Origin: SZUA-365 sp049663345
GTDB taxonomy: Bacteria; Bacteroidota; Ignavibacteria; SZUA-365
Length of the DNA: 64,000 bases
Reading direction: 5' to 3'
Assembly (NCBI GenBank): GCA_049663345.1
Contig: JBATDG010000087.1
Location: 1-64,000 of the forward strand
Shown here: piece by piece, positions 25,815-34,594 of the stretch
Numbering within the stretch: position 1 is the first letter of the stretch
Layout of the letters: each line of letters opens with the position of its first letter
Translations under genes and position numbers: made by a program
The notes under the pieces: model-generated
Databases searched by the model: none
The model's input: the letters and a program-made list of their open reading frames with translations, nothing else
Told to the model about the DNA's origin: nothing

Positions 25815-26843
25815 ATGGAATTTATCGACATCATTATTTCCCTGATTAAGATTCTCGTCATGTTCGTCGTGGTGCTGCTCACCGTAGCGGAACTCGTCTA
25901 CACCGAGCGCAAGATCAGCGCCTGGATCCAGAACCGTCTCGGACCGAACCGGGTCGGCTGGCAAGGCCTGCTGCAGCCCTATGCCGACGTGATCAAGCTG
26001 CTTCTCAAAGAGGACATTGTTCCCACCGCAGCCAACCATTTCATTCATACGCTGGCCCCGATCATTTCTATCGGTGTGGCTTTCAGTACACTCGCCGTGG
26101 TGCCGATCGCAGGAGAGACCATCACGATGTTCGGCCGCGAAGTCAAGATGGTTATAGCGGATGTGAATATCGGAATTCTTTACGTGCTCGCGCTGACCTC
26201 GATGGGCGTCTACGGACTTACCCTCAGCGGCTGGTCGTCGAACAACAAGTATTCGCTTTTGGGCGGACTGCGTTCTGCAGCCCAGATGATTTCCTACGAA
26301 CTTTCGATGGGACTCAGCGTTATCGGCGTGGTGATGGTCACCGGATCATTGCAGCTGACCGACGTCGTCTTTCATCAGTCCGGCTGGATGTGGAACATGA
26401 TCGTACAGCCTGTCGGCTTCATTACCTTCGTCGTCGCCGCATTCGCTGAAACAAACCGCACACCATTCGATCTGCCGGAAGCGGAGCCCGAATTGGTCGG
26501 CGGCTACCATACCGAATACAGCAGCTTCAAGTTCGCCCTGTTTTTCCTGGCCGAATATGCGAACATGATCACCGCCAGCGCCATCATCACTACGCTGTAT
26601 CTCGGCGGATGGCAGGTCCCGTACATTGAAATGCTCAATCTGCCCGTGGGACTCGTGATCGCCGCTCAGGTTTTCGCCTTTGTCATTAAAGTCGCGTTTA
26701 TGCTCTTCGTATTCCAGTGGGTGCGGTGGACCGTCCCCCGCTTTCGCTACGACCAGCTGATGAACCTCGGCTGGAAGGTAATGCTTCCGATCGCCCTGGC
26801 GAACGTGATAGTGACCGGTATCGTTATTCTGCTGATTTCGTGA
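25815..26843 (+). CDS. nuoH: NADH-quinone oxidoreductase subunit H
   Basis: 342 aa, about eight membrane helices. The subunit forms the quinone-binding chamber with NuoB and NuoD. Signature segments are ERKISAWIQNRLGPNRVGWQG near the N-terminus, ISYELSMGLSVIGV in the middle, FAETNRTPFDLPEAEPELVGGYHTEYS, and WVRWTVPRFRYDQLMNLGWK near the end. All conserved charged loop residues appear present. The start at 25815 follows gcaggaacc. It lies between nuoG and nuoI in one operon. Confidence 0.96.
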   Translation: MEFIDIIISLIKILVMFVVVLLTVAELVYTERKISAWIQNRLGPNRVGWQGLLQPYADVIKLLLKEDIVPTAANHFIHTLAPIISIGVAFSTLAVVPIAGETITMFGREVKMVIADVNIGILYVLALTSMGVYGLTLSGWSSNNKYSLLGGLRSAAQMISYELSMGLSVIGVVMVTGSLQLTDVVFHQSGWMWNMIVQPVGFITFVVAAFAETNRTPFDLPEAEPELVGGYHTEYSSFKFALFFLAEYANMITASAIITTLYLGGWQVPYIEMLNLPVGLVIAAQVFAFVIKVAFMLFVFQWVRWTVPRFRYDQLMNLGWKVMLPIALANVIVTGIVILLIS

Positions 26844-26865
26844 TTCGAGAAGAAAGGATAGACCA

Positions 26866-27363
26866 ATGCAAGTGAAGACGCAGGATAAATACACGCTCAC
26901 CTTCTGGGAGAAATTGTACATTCCCGAAATCCTCAAGGGGATGAAGCTGACTCTCGGACAGATGGTGAAGAAAAAAGATACACGCCAGTATCCCGAAGAG
27001 AAGTGGATTGCTCCGCCCTCGTATCGAGGTGCACCAGTGCTCGTGCAGGAAGAAAACGGCATTGAGCGCTGTGTGGCATGCGGACTCTGTTCACGCGTCT
27101 GCCCGGCTCTTGCGATCGAAGTGCAGGCAGCCGAAACTACCGACGAAAAGGAACGCTATCCGGAGCTGTTCGAAATCAACATGCTTCGCTGCATTTTCTG
27201 CGGATTTTGTGAAGAAGTCTGTCCGGAAGAAGCGATCGTGATGAGCCCGACCTATGAAATGGTATTCACGAATTATGCGGACGCCATTTTCGGAAAGGAA
27301 AAATTACTCACTCCGGTTGAGGACCTTCGCCCGCGCCTTGAGTTTCTGCGTGAGCATAGATGA
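26866..27363 (+). CDS. nuoI: NADH-quinone oxidoreductase subunit I
   Basis: 165 aa, with two 4Fe-4S motifs: CVACGLCSRVCP and CIFCGFCEEVCPEEAI. These carry the N6a and N6b clusters that pass electrons toward the quinone site. The N-terminal amphipathic part (ILKGMKLTLGQMVKKK) fits the family. A ribosome site (agaaaggatagacca) precedes the ATG. No nuoJ-N follow. The next gene is an unrelated secreted protein, so the remaining membrane-arm genes must be elsewhere. Confidence 0.96.
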   Translation: MQVKTQDKYTLTFWEKLYIPEILKGMKLTLGQMVKKKDTRQYPEEKWIAPPSYRGAPVLVQEENGIERCVACGLCSRVCPALAIEVQAAETTDEKERYPELFEINMLRCIFCGFCEEVCPEEAIVMSPTYEMVFTNYADAIFGKEKLLTPVEDLRPRLEFLREHR

Positions 27364-27373
27364 TCGAGTCAAG

Positions 27374-29146
27374 GTGACTGCGAGCTCCCCACATATTCTT
27401 CGCTCTTTAGTGATATCGTCCCTGCTCGGGGCGATATTCCTTTTTCATGGCTGCCTGACTTTGATTGATGGAATCATCATGCCTTCACAGGCCTTCATCG
27501 ATCAGGAATTTGTGGTGGTGGTGGATGGTTCGGTCATCGGGCATGGAGGCGGGATGGCTGGATTGGTGGTGCAGATACCTGAGAGCTTTGAATTTGCCGG
27601 AGCGAGTTATGTGACGAATTCAGCCCGACGGGTGCTGCGGCGCAACGGCAGCGTTGCCGCACGCTACCGGGCCGAAAAGGGACATGTGCTGCTCGCGCTC
27701 GGAGACAGCATCCCTTCGAGCAGGGAAACCGATGCGAACGTGAGAGTGATACTGCGCTTCGTGCCCAAGGAGGCAGGGACCTTCACATTCAAATTTGTGA
27801 GCGGGGTCGTCGTCGAGCAGAACAACAAACTGGTTTGGCGCAATACCGATCCGGCCGATGTGCGCGATTTTGCAGAGCTTCAGGACGAGCGGCTTCTGCG
27901 TTCGCTGCAGGTCGTGTACGCTGAACGCAATGGCACCGCGGCGATAGAGCTTGCTGCTAACCGCCAGTATCTTCTCTGCCCGGACAGCGGTCTGTTCCGC
28001 CTGCCGCTGAACCAGGATTTCAGCATAGAAACCTGGTGTTCGACGACATCCTTCGATGTACCGTTGTTGAGTTCGCGTCCCGATGATTTTCATACCGCGT
28101 ATCCTTTCGAGCTGCGGGTCTCGTCCTGGGGAGAAGCCGAGCTGCGCTGTGCAGACGGGCAGCGTTCGTGGAGCAGCGGGAGGGGACCGCTCATCGCTGA
28201 CGGAATATGGCATCACCTCGCGGTATCGTGGTGCTCCGACAGTCTCCGCTTCATTCTATTTATTGACGGCCGGATGGCCGACACCCTGGTCGTACCTTCC
28301 GAGATGCGCAAGGTGGCAGCCCGGCAGCTGCTTTTCGGAACAAACATCCCGCGCACACAATTCGCACGTGCGTCATTCGACGAATTCCGGCTATGGGAAA
28401 CCTGCCGCAACGAGCAGGAGGTTGCTTATTACCGTGATCTGGCATTGAGCGGGTACGAGACGAATCTCTACGTGCTATTCTCTTTCGATAACAGCAGCGA
28501 GGGCCGCATTCAGGGGCAATCGCAGCTGGACAGTTTGTGGCTTATGGCGTACAACCGCCCGAAGCTGGTCGTTTCCACCACACCATTGCGCATCGAGCTT
28601 CTGGCATTCAGTGCCGGTTTTGACGGAGACAGCGTACGCATGAGCTGGGAGACCTACGATGAATCCAAGGTGCGCGGCTACGAGGTAGAAAAGCGCATGG
28701 AATCTGGCAGATACGCTGTTCTTCATCACATCGAGCCGATGCGTACGGTGGAGCGGCACCAGGTCTATAACGTGAATGACACCTGGGGCGGAAGGGAAAT
28801 CGCCTATTACCGCTTAAGAAAAATAAATACAGATGGAACTGTCTTATTCTCTGATGAAGTGCCGATCGGCACTGAGACCATCCTGAATTTCGTGCTGGAG
28901 GATAACGTTCCTAATCCATTTGTCGAGACGACCGAGATCCGTTACACGCTTTCCAAGCGGACCCGTGTCGATCTTTCAGTTTTCGACATCATGGGGACCG
29001 AGATACGGCTTTTGGTTGCGGAGCGACAGGAAGCGGGCAGCTACGTCGTTAGCTTGGACGGTCGTGATTTGCCTGGCGGCATGTATTTCTATAAAATGCG
29101 TACAAGCACTGGTTCCCAAACAAAAAAGATGTATCTTGCCAAGTGA
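27374..29146 (+). CDS. Secreted LamG-domain protein with T9SS sorting domain
   Basis: About 590 aa from GTG 27374; the frame opens at 27254 but that part overlaps nuoI. The hydrophobic leader LRSLVISSLLGAIFLFHGC could be a Sec signal, and FHGC resembles a lipobox. A cohesin-like or beta domain follows (about residues 35-180). A laminin-G/concanavalin domain is next (FSIETWCSTTSF, DGIWHHLAVSWCSDSLRF, ASFDEFRLWETCRNEQEV). Then comes the FCB-type fibronectin-like segment (VRMSWETYDESKVRGYEVEK). The C-terminal sorting domain is DNVPNPFVETTEIRYTL…GGMYFYKM. It is probably exported and displayed on the surface. The ligand is unknown. Confidence 0.8.
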   Translation: MTASSPHILRSLVISSLLGAIFLFHGCLTLIDGIIMPSQAFIDQEFVVVVDGSVIGHGGGMAGLVVQIPESFEFAGASYVTNSARRVLRRNGSVAARYRAEKGHVLLALGDSIPSSRETDANVRVILRFVPKEAGTFTFKFVSGVVVEQNNKLVWRNTDPADVRDFAELQDERLLRSLQVVYAERNGTAAIELAANRQYLLCPDSGLFRLPLNQDFSIETWCSTTSFDVPLLSSRPDDFHTAYPFELRVSSWGEAELRCADGQRSWSSGRGPLIADGIWHHLAVSWCSDSLRFILFIDGRMADTLVVPSEMRKVAARQLLFGTNIPRTQFARASFDEFRLWETCRNEQEVAYYRDLALSGYETNLYVLFSFDNSSEGRIQGQSQLDSLWLMAYNRPKLVVSTTPLRIELLAFSAGFDGDSVRMSWETYDESKVRGYEVEKRMESGRYAVLHHIEPMRTVERHQVYNVNDTWGGREIAYYRLRKINTDGTVLFSDEVPIGTETILNFVLEDNVPNPFVETTEIRYTLSKRTRVDLSVFDIMGTEIRLLVAERQEAGSYVVSLDGRDLPGGMYFYKMRTSTGSQTKKMYLAK

Positions 29147-29209
29147 ATGGACGGGGTTTTCCCAGCCGCTGCGCTTCTTCATTGCGCCATTTTCCTCCCG
29201 AAAAACAGC

Positions 29210-29238
29210 TTGACATTCGTGGTACCCTTGGTTAACTT
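29210..29238 (+). promoter_or_regulatory. Candidate promoter for the 1249-aa secreted protein
   Basis: TTGACA (29210-29215) is followed after 17 nt by TAACTT (29233-29238). It lies in the 287-nt gap upstream of the large secreted protein gene and would leave a leader of about 190 nt. Whether this lineage uses the classical -35 hexamer is uncertain. Confidence 0.35.
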
Positions 29239-29433
29239 GTCCTTTATCTTTATAACGACATCACGTTTATTTGCGGAGATGCAGGAAAAATCCCTCGGAA
29301 TAGGTAGTCTCTTGAGCTCGTGTTTGATTCCGACGGGTAAAGTGTTTTCGTGATCGTGATGACTTTTCAGGCTATACAGAAGCTAATGAACCATATCTGC
29401 TCAATTTATTCCCCAACTGCTCGGAGGTATTTC

Positions 29434-32400
29434 ATGAGGAAGTTGACTCTTCTTTCTGCAGTATTTCTTCTCGGCGTACTGCTCACGCAGGTGGGGTTTG
29501 CAAACGGAAACTACAAATACGTTAGCAAACCGCACATCCGCATTCAGGGCGGCCAAACGGTGCTTGACGCAGTCTACGTTCCTGTGAACGTTGCTGTGTC
29601 TGATGTCCGTGTTGGTGTGTATGCCAAGACTGTAATGTATTCTTCACTGCGCATTACTCTGACTTCCCCTTACGGTCATCAGGTAGTGCTGAAGCAGGAA
29701 AGCGGAAATCCTGGCGCTGCACCGCTCTATGGATCCCTTGGATCCGCCCGTTCCATGACCCTTTTCCGGGAAAATGGAAACGGAATCGGCGCTCAGCCGA
29801 ATGATCGTTCAACTGATCCTTCTACCTCGCTTACTACGCTGAATGGCGTTATGTCTTCAGGCTGGTGGCAGATCTCGATCGTTGATGAGCGCAATTTTTC
29901 GATCAATGCGCAGCCTCAGGACGGATTCCTCGAGGAATGGGTACTGATGTTCAATCGTCAGATCGTTGAACCTGTGCAGCCTTTCACACCGCCGATCGAT
30001 ATTACCTATGCGGGTGGTTCCTCCATTCGCGGACAGATCAACGGTGTGACGGCAACCTCGACCAACCCGAACCGCGCTCAGATTCCTAATGACGACCTTT
30101 CAGGTAATCCTGGCGACCAGTGCAACGCTCCGAACGATCCAGGCGTCCTCCTTGGTCGCAGCGGCGATGCATTCCCCATCGTGCTTTCCGGCCATCCCGG
30201 TGCGCTTATTGGGCAGGCAGCGAACGGTTTCCCCGCGGGCCGTTTCCGCCTTACCATCACTGTCGAGACCGATTATGCACCTGGCAGCACAATCCCGCGC
30301 GCATTTACTCAGGATGTCGCCATCTATTTCGGCCGCGTGCCTGATAATCCCGGTATCCTTCCGCTTCCGGCACCTCCCAGTTTTGGAGATCCCGGTTTCC
30401 AGGCGAAGAACATCTCCGCCGGATGGCCGACTGGAACAGGCACTGTTGGCTCGCTTCAGGGCGGCGCCAGCGCTATCTATGGTGGCGTGCGCCTCGCGTC
30501 CTGCCTTTCCCCGGTACAAGGTGTTGACGATTACGGCTATGATCGCGTAACTTTCGACGATTATGCTATCGAGCAAATTGCTGACGGTCTCCCCGCAGGC
30601 CCGAACGGTGGTTTCGCCGGTACCTACCGCGGCGAGCAGAATATCAACACCCTCAATGGTCTTCCCGTTGATGGTCTCTACTATGTTACCGTATATGACG
30701 CCTACAACGACAATCAGGCTGGCTTCGGCAACATCCGCGTGACCTACATGCAGCTTGAATACATCGTGGGCGGCGGCGAGATCTCCGATCCTGTCCGTCA
30801 TCAGGGTCTTGTTGGTCCGCTTATGGGCGTTCCCGTTCCGGGTACGATCACTGGCGCACCGATTGGCTACCTGTCGGATGTCATCGGTGTGATTCCTCCG
30901 TATATGGAGAATGCAAAGGATCAGGACCCGATTCTCGTGTTCTGGGCCACCGAAAAACTGTACCCGAAAGATGCGACCGGTACCGAGCGCATCATGGCTG
31001 TTGACATGAACAATTATGCACCGCCTTCCGCGACGCATTATCATGGTCCGTACGCCTACCCGGGCGCACTTGACAACGATCCGTTGGTTGCCGGCGCACT
31101 TGTGAATGCCGACGTGCTCATCGTTCCGAGTGGTGATTATAATCTGCGCGTGAATTTGATTCAGCCGCGTTATGATGATGATCTCACCGACAACGAATTC
31201 GAGTCGCCGAAGATCAATGTCAACCCGATCTCCCTTTCCTACTATGGTGATCAGGTCGTGCAATGGAATAATTATGTCGATCCCAACCACTCTGGTTTGA
31301 TTGCATCGGCTACATTGCCTGCGACGTACGCAATCGCAAACTCCTTTACCCTGTTCAAATACCCGACCTCGCAGCTTGCCAGCGTCGATTTCCGTTTTGA
31401 CAGGGGTACAATTGTGACGCCGCGTCCGCGCGTTCGCATTACCGTTTGGTCATGTGCCAACGGCTACAGCGGCGCACCGACAACTGCCGTTGCCCGCTCG
31501 CCGTATGTGAATTCAAACGAATACATCGAAGGCAACTGGCGCACGTTCCCGATTTACGCACTTGATGCAAACGGTAATGCCGACATCACTACTGGTGGAT
31601 CAGTGAATCTTGCACCCGGTACCTATGTTGTCGCAATCGACAACGCGGATCTCCAGGGTACAAATATGTTGATCTATCCTTACACCTACGGCGCCGTTCC
31701 TGCATTGACGGATCGCTACCGCAGCTACCTGTTTGGTGATCTGTTCGGTCCGCTTGGTCCGTACGCTGCTCTCGGTACCCGCATGGGATATCTCAGCACG
31801 AACACTGCCAATCCTCCGGGACTTGCCTGGGGAGCGACCAATGGTCCGGCGTTCTCGAATTTCGTTGCACCGATGCGTCTGAATTTGACGAACCTGAACG
31901 ATTTCGCAGTGAACTATGTCCGCTGGTCCAGCCAGACCTCACCGACTGAAGCAATCACCATCGGTCAGCCGGTCACTCCGATTGTCAATATTACTGCCGC
32001 TTCGACGCAGAACGGCATGAACAAAGACTTCAACATTTACCTTGCAGTGTATGACGGCGGAAACAATCTGCTGTACAGCGACATGGTAAACGTTGCAACT
32101 TCTGGTGGCATCAACGGTTATCAGACGCTTTCTGTCAACCTCGATCCTTGGACCCCCACCACCGGTGGAATCTACAAGGTAAAGGCGTATTTCACACGTA
32201 ATCCTGACGATCAGAATCCGATCAACGATTTGGTTGAGTACGACCTTACGGTCATGGCCCAGCCGGTTATCGTATTTGATCCGGGTGTGGATAATGCTAG
32301 CCTGAACGAACTCGTCGACATCCTCAGCAGCCGCGGCACAAACCCCGTGTTGGTAAACGTTGACCGTGAAGGCATCGCTGCCGTCAAGAACAGCACAATC

Positions 32401-33183
32401 TTCGTGCTTGGAAACGTGAATTCCGATATCCTCGCAGCCGCTGTGGCTCAGGGCAATGACATTGCCTTCGTCTCTGAGAAGTCTGCGAAGATCGGTTACT
32501 CAATCCAGAAGATTGATGCTCTTTATGGTATCGAACGCACTCGTCCGGTGAATTACTCGATGGTTGATATCGGCGCCAACATTGCAGCCGATCCGACTGC
32601 CGTTATGGATGATGCTCCGCAGGCCATTCAGCTTCCCGAGTTTACCTCGAAGGAAGAAGTGTTGACCTACATCTCATCCAACAGCGACATGCGCGTTGAA
32701 GAACCGAAGACGTCCTTCCGTAAGGGCGACGCTGAATCTGCTTTCGCAAGCGTCCTCCCGGCCGCAACCGGCAGCAAGTATGGCGACATCCGCTTCGTCA
32801 GCGAAACCACTGGTTCGCTGAACATCATCTACACGGTACCTTCTCTCCGCAACCCGGGTGAAATCCATGTAGCAGTAGCGGCTCCGACAGCGTTCGCTCT
32901 TGAGCAGAACTATCCCAACCCGTTCAATCCTTCGACCGTGATTTCCTACAATCTGTCTGAGGGCAGCGTCGTAACCCTGCGCATCATCGATGTGCTCGGC
33001 CGCGAAATTGCAACCCTAGTGAACAGCTCGCAGGCAGCCGGTACCTATTCCGTCAACTGGAAGGGTATGGATAAGAACGGCGTTGACGTTCCCTCTGGCA
33101 ACTATTTCTACCGTCTCGATGCAGTACCCGCCAGCGGTGCCGCTGCCTTCTCGAGCACGAAGAAGATGGTGCTGTCCAAGTAA
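29434..33183 (+). CDS. Large secreted protein with P-like domains and T9SS sorting domain
   Basis: 1249 aa from the ATG at 29434, which follows the ribosome site tcggaggtatttc. The signal peptide is MRKLTLLSAVFLLGVLLTQV…FANG. The first 180 residues resemble a proprotein-convertase P domain (SSLRITLTSPYGHQVVLKQE, GWWQISIVDERN, GFLEEWVLMFN). A second similar region lies near residues 300-450 (GLPVDGLYYVTVYDAYNDNQ, FGNIRVTYMQLEY). Further beta-rich modules and an alpha/beta part follow. The classic sorting domain ends it: ALEQNYPNPFNPSTVISYNL, LGREIATLV, GNYFYRLDA. No catalytic motif was found. Its own promoter candidate and strong terminator suggest an abundant surface protein. Confidence 0.82.
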   Translation: MRKLTLLSAVFLLGVLLTQVGFANGNYKYVSKPHIRIQGGQTVLDAVYVPVNVAVSDVRVGVYAKTVMYSSLRITLTSPYGHQVVLKQESGNPGAAPLYGSLGSARSMTLFRENGNGIGAQPNDRSTDPSTSLTTLNGVMSSGWWQISIVDERNFSINAQPQDGFLEEWVLMFNRQIVEPVQPFTPPIDITYAGGSSIRGQINGVTATSTNPNRAQIPNDDLSGNPGDQCNAPNDPGVLLGRSGDAFPIVLSGHPGALIGQAANGFPAGRFRLTITVETDYAPGSTIPRAFTQDVAIYFGRVPDNPGILPLPAPPSFGDPGFQAKNISAGWPTGTGTVGSLQGGASAIYGGVRLASCLSPVQGVDDYGYDRVTFDDYAIEQIADGLPAGPNGGFAGTYRGEQNINTLNGLPVDGLYYVTVYDAYNDNQAGFGNIRVTYMQLEYIVGGGEISDPVRHQGLVGPLMGVPVPGTITGAPIGYLSDVIGVIPPYMENAKDQDPILVFWATEKLYPKDATGTERIMAVDMNNYAPPSATHYHGPYAYPGALDNDPLVAGALVNADVLIVPSGDYNLRVNLIQPRYDDDLTDNEFESPKINVNPISLSYYGDQVVQWNNYVDPNHSGLIASATLPATYAIANSFTLFKYPTSQLASVDFRFDRGTIVTPRPRVRITVWSCANGYSGAPTTAVARSPYVNSNEYIEGNWRTFPIYALDANGNADITTGGSVNLAPGTYVVAIDNADLQGTNMLIYPYTYGAVPALTDRYRSYLFGDLFGPLGPYAALGTRMGYLSTNTANPPGLAWGATNGPAFSNFVAPMRLNLTNLNDFAVNYVRWSSQTSPTEAITIGQPVTPIVNITAASTQNGMNKDFNIYLAVYDGGNNLLYSDMVNVATSGGINGYQTLSVNLDPWTPTTGGIYKVKAYFTRNPDDQNPINDLVEYDLTVMAQPVIVFDPGVDNASLNELVDILSSRGTNPVLVNVDREGIAAVKNSTIFVLGNVNSDILAAAVAQGNDIAFVSEKSAKIGYSIQKIDALYGIERTRPVNYSMVDIGANIAADPTAVMDDAPQAIQLPEFTSKEEVLTYISSNSDMRVEEPKTSFRKGDAESAFASVLPAATGSKYGDIRFVSETTGSLNIIYTVPSLRNPGEIHVAVAAPTAFALEQNYPNPFNPSTVISYNLSEGSVVTLRIIDVLGREIATLVNSSQAAGTYSVNWKGMDKNGVDVPSGNYFYRLDAVPASGAAAFSSTKKMVLSK

Positions 33184-33223
33184 AACGGTGGATTCCCCGC
33201 TTACTTGACAGGAACAACCAATT

Positions 33224-33257
33224 GAAAGCGCCCCCTAATCGGGGGCGCTTTCTTTTT
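33224..33257 (+). terminator. Rho-independent terminator
   Basis: A perfect 12-bp stem, gaaagcgccccc (33224-33235) and gggggcgctttc (33241-33252), with a 5-nt loop, is followed by ttttt. It sits 40 nt after the stop of the 1249-aa protein gene. Confidence 0.93.
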
Positions 33258-33354
33258 GTACCCGGCAATGTGAATTCACAATTGCCGCAGTATCTGGAAT
33301 ATTTACAGTAGAATGTGTAACTTAGATGATTGTACTATCATTGATGGAATACTC

Positions 33355-34584
33355 ATGCGCAAGTGGCTTATACTCCTGATTATCGGCTTGTTTTTCCCCT
33401 CGGGTGCGAGCTTTGCACAGATCGATTCCGGCTCCTGCAATACGCTGTCGTATTTCAACCCCACCGGACAGCAGGTTGTGTATCGACACCCAGTGCCGAC
33501 TCCGTGGTTCGCGGTACGCATGACAGCGGAATGGGTTGCCACCACAGATACAGCCTTCATAGGTATGGGTGTAGATCGTGCCGCCAGCAGCGGTGGGAAA
33601 GCGGATACTCTCGAAGTGCGTATCCTTAAGGATCAGCTGCCGACTTATTACAAGCTTGATGAACTAACCATACTGCTTCCTCCAAATATCCAAGGCCAAG
33701 TTATAGATGCTATGTATTTGGTCGAATTCTTCTACGGCGGTCAAATCGCCTGGATAGATCCGCCAGCGGATTTTTATCTGGCATGGAGAGTTCGTGGTCC
33801 GGCAGGCGACTATGCTCGTATCCTCATGATGAAGCCCGCATTGGAACCTTTGCGCTCCGTTATTATCAATGCGAACAATACAACGACGCTTGCAACGGAT
33901 TTTATGAGGTCGCAGCTGCAGCTGGGTTCAACAGATTCCGTGGATTTCAAAGCCACGGTTCATGCCTGCTGGCCTTATGGGGTTCCTGTTGAACTTACAG
34001 CATTCACGGCACGCTATGCAGACAACGCTGCATTGTTGGAGTGGCACACTGCCACAGAGGAAAATAATCGCGGGTTTATCATTGAACGCCTGGCCGCTAC
34101 TTCGGACATTGGAATGATGAATCTATGGCAGCGAATCGGTTTCGTAGAGGGGAATGGGACTACGAATCTTCCTCAATCATATTTCTTCGTAGATCCGTAT
34201 CCTACGGACGCGATTGACAAGAACGGAGTTGCACACTACCGGCTGCGTCAGATGGACTACAATGGCCGCTTCGATGTATCTCCAGCAGTAGAACTAGCCA
34301 TACCGCATGATTACAGCTTTGCTCTTGAACAGACATATCCGAACCCGGCGAACCTATCCGCAGCCAGCGCAACGGTCTCGTTCACTCTCCCTGAAGAGCA
34401 ATCTGCAAGACTAGAACTCTTTGATGCACTTGGCCGGTCTGTTCGCATCATCGCTGAGCAAGATTATACAGCCGGCATCCACCGGACTGATATCTCGCTC
34501 AACGGTCTTCACTCCGGCGTGTATTTTTATCGTCTCACGTCCGGCGGAGCTATGTTAACCCGCCGTATGACGGTGATCGACTAA
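33355..34584 (+). CDS. Secreted protein with fibronectin-like segment and T9SS sorting domain
   Basis: 409 aa from the ATG at 33355. The signal peptide is MRKWLILLIIGLFFP…SFAQ. Residues about 20-215 form an unrecognised beta-rich domain with many Trp and Tyr. Then comes VPVELTAFTARY…LLEWHTATEENNRGFIIER, the fibronectin-like module frequent in FCB secreted proteins. The sorting domain ends it (ALEQTYPNPANLSAASATV, DALGRSVRII, HSGVYFYRL). The gene follows the terminator of the large cargo gene, so it is transcribed separately. The glycosyltransferase gene begins 10 nt after its stop. Function is unknown beyond secretion to the surface. Confidence 0.78.
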   Translation: MRKWLILLIIGLFFPSGASFAQIDSGSCNTLSYFNPTGQQVVYRHPVPTPWFAVRMTAEWVATTDTAFIGMGVDRAASSGGKADTLEVRILKDQLPTYYKLDELTILLPPNIQGQVIDAMYLVEFFYGGQIAWIDPPADFYLAWRVRGPAGDYARILMMKPALEPLRSVIINANNTTTLATDFMRSQLQLGSTDSVDFKATVHACWPYGVPVELTAFTARYADNAALLEWHTATEENNRGFIIERLAATSDIGMMNLWQRIGFVEGNGTTNLPQSYFFVDPYPTDAIDKNGVAHYRLRQMDYNGRFDVSPAVELAIPHDYSFALEQTYPNPANLSAASATVSFTLPEEQSARLELFDALGRSVRIIAEQDYTAGIHRTDISLNGLHSGVYFYRLTSGGAMLTRRMTVID

Positions 34585-34594
34585 CAGCACTTTA

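Noticed and set aside
30100..31290. 396-codon minus-strand frame within the large secreted protein gene
   Set aside because: Its composition is a mirror of the sense frame, with no start signal, and the sense gene has a signal peptide and sorting domain.
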